The notes under the pieces: model-generated
What the model saw: the letters and a program-made list of their open reading frames with translations, nothing else
What the model was told of the DNA's origin: nothing
Database searches by the model: none
Shown: positions 63,731-64,000 of the stretch, piece after piece
How positions within the stretch are numbered: the first letter of the stretch is position 1
How the letters are laid out: each line of letters starts with the position of its first letter
Program-made: the position numbers and the translations under genes
Assembly: GCA_903899985.1 (NCBI GenBank)
Contig: CAIULL010000099.1
Location: 47,099-111,098 of the forward strand
Source: an uncultured Schlesneria sp.
GTDB lineage: Bacteria; Planctomycetota; Planctomycetia; Planctomycetales; Planctomycetaceae
Direction of reading: 5' to 3'
Length of the DNA: 64,000 nucleotides

Positions 63731-63770
63731 TTTTTGCATTTATCCGTTTGAATCCGTGTTCATCTGTGGC
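63731..63770 (+). repeat. Dispersed element, copy 3
   Basis: TTTTTGCATTTATCCGTTTG then AATCCGTGTTCATCTGTGGC. With copy 2 it forms an inverted pair around a 39-base loop. Confidence 0.55.
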
Positions 63771-63854
63771 AAAAGCTCTTCGCTCTTTCTTCCCACTCGT
63801 GGATCGATAACGGTACCGTTCGATGCAGGAAAACGAGGGTAGAATCTCTCCCTC

Positions 63855-64000
63855 AAGCTCCAGCGGATAATCTCGTCCGCAAGAATCTCGTTCCCAAGCT
63901 CCCGCTTGGGACCGCCCACTCCGAAGCTCCGCTTCGCGAACAGCAAGTCGCCCCCCATCCAAAAAACCCAAATCCGCCATCAACCATCACCTCACCGAAG
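63855..64000. repeat. Direct repeat, copy B (runs to the window edge)
   Basis: Matches 63378-63523 (for example AAGCTCC, GCGGATAATCTCGTCCGC, TTCCCAAGCTCCCGCTTGGG, AACCCAAATCCGCC). It may continue beyond the window. Confidence 0.85.

Larger units (their letters stand above)
63222..64000. other. Non-coding repeat mosaic at the right edge
   Basis: A 779-base stretch without a convincing gene. It contains a direct repeat pair offset by 477 bases (63378-63523 and 63855-64000), a 41-bp tandem subunit, an inverted copy of part of the 5.3-6.4 kb unit (63526-63571) and an inverted pair of the 3331-3369 element (63655-63691, 63731-63770). Open frames crossing it are by-products of the repeats. Confidence 0.6.

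Overview
The window looks like a chromosomal stretch from a planctomycete (Planctomycetota, Planctomycetaceae-like). The evidence is the gene content. There are two DUF1501 proteins with Tat-type leaders, one beside a PSCyt1/DUF1549/DUF1553 cytochrome protein. There is also a DUF1559 pseudopilin-like protein with an H-X9-DG tail, a LEPR-XLL surface protein, a giant 'membrane-bound dehydrogenase'/HEAT/cytochrome c protein, a formylglycine sulfatase, and many secreted proteins of unknown role. Genes are often monocistronic, with long intergenic gaps and weak or absent Shine-Dalgarno sites. I saw no transposase, integrase, phage gene or CRISPR array.

Left part (1-12.8 kb): the 3' end of purC, a small membrane protein overlapping pyrF, a Tat-exported Gfo/Idh/MocA oxidoreductase and a secreted unknown protein. 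Next comes a non-coding tandem array of about 150-bp units (5320-6420). It is followed by a gene pair for an EhpF/PaaK-like adenylating enzyme and an aldehyde dehydrogenase that lacks the usual glutamate, which together could form a carboxylate-reducing module. A secreted PQQ-type beta-propeller, a small unknown gene and a Cys/Met-metabolism PLP enzyme complete this part.

Middle (13-31 kb): an inositol-monophosphatase-type enzyme fused to a barstar-like domain, an ArnT-like glycosyltransferase, chorismate synthase, and a 1596-residue secreted protein joining a deacetylase-like domain, a dehydrogenase-like propeller, HEAT repeats and cytochrome c. After these come a GT1 glycosyltransferase, a cobalt/nickel ECF transporter operon (cbiM-cbiQ-cbiO, overlapping genes), a LEPR-XLL protein with an embedded FKBP isomerase domain, and a second ArnT-like glycosyltransferase.

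Right-middle (31-42.8 kb): a membrane protein, a TlpA-like thioredoxin protein, a transglutaminase-like protein, and the iron(II) uptake operon feoA-feoA-feoB preceded by a perfect 47-base palindrome with a Fur-like core. A thioredoxin/trypsin fusion and a secreted protein with SPOR-like stretches follow.

Right (43-64 kb): the DUF1553/DUF1501 pair, the DUF1559 protein, a small lipoprotein, a frameshifted small membrane-protein gene, tRNA-Leu(UAG), a TolC/ABC-ATPase pair, a second DUF1501 protein, a sulfatase, a small Tat-type exported protein, a YfhO-like membrane protein, a secreted caspase-like protein with an EF-hand and a sensor histidine kinase. The right end is a mosaic of dispersed repeats, including an inverted copy of part of the 5.3-6.4 kb array unit.

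All calls were made by reading the sequence. No database search or structure prediction was run, so family names rest on motifs and overall resemblance.
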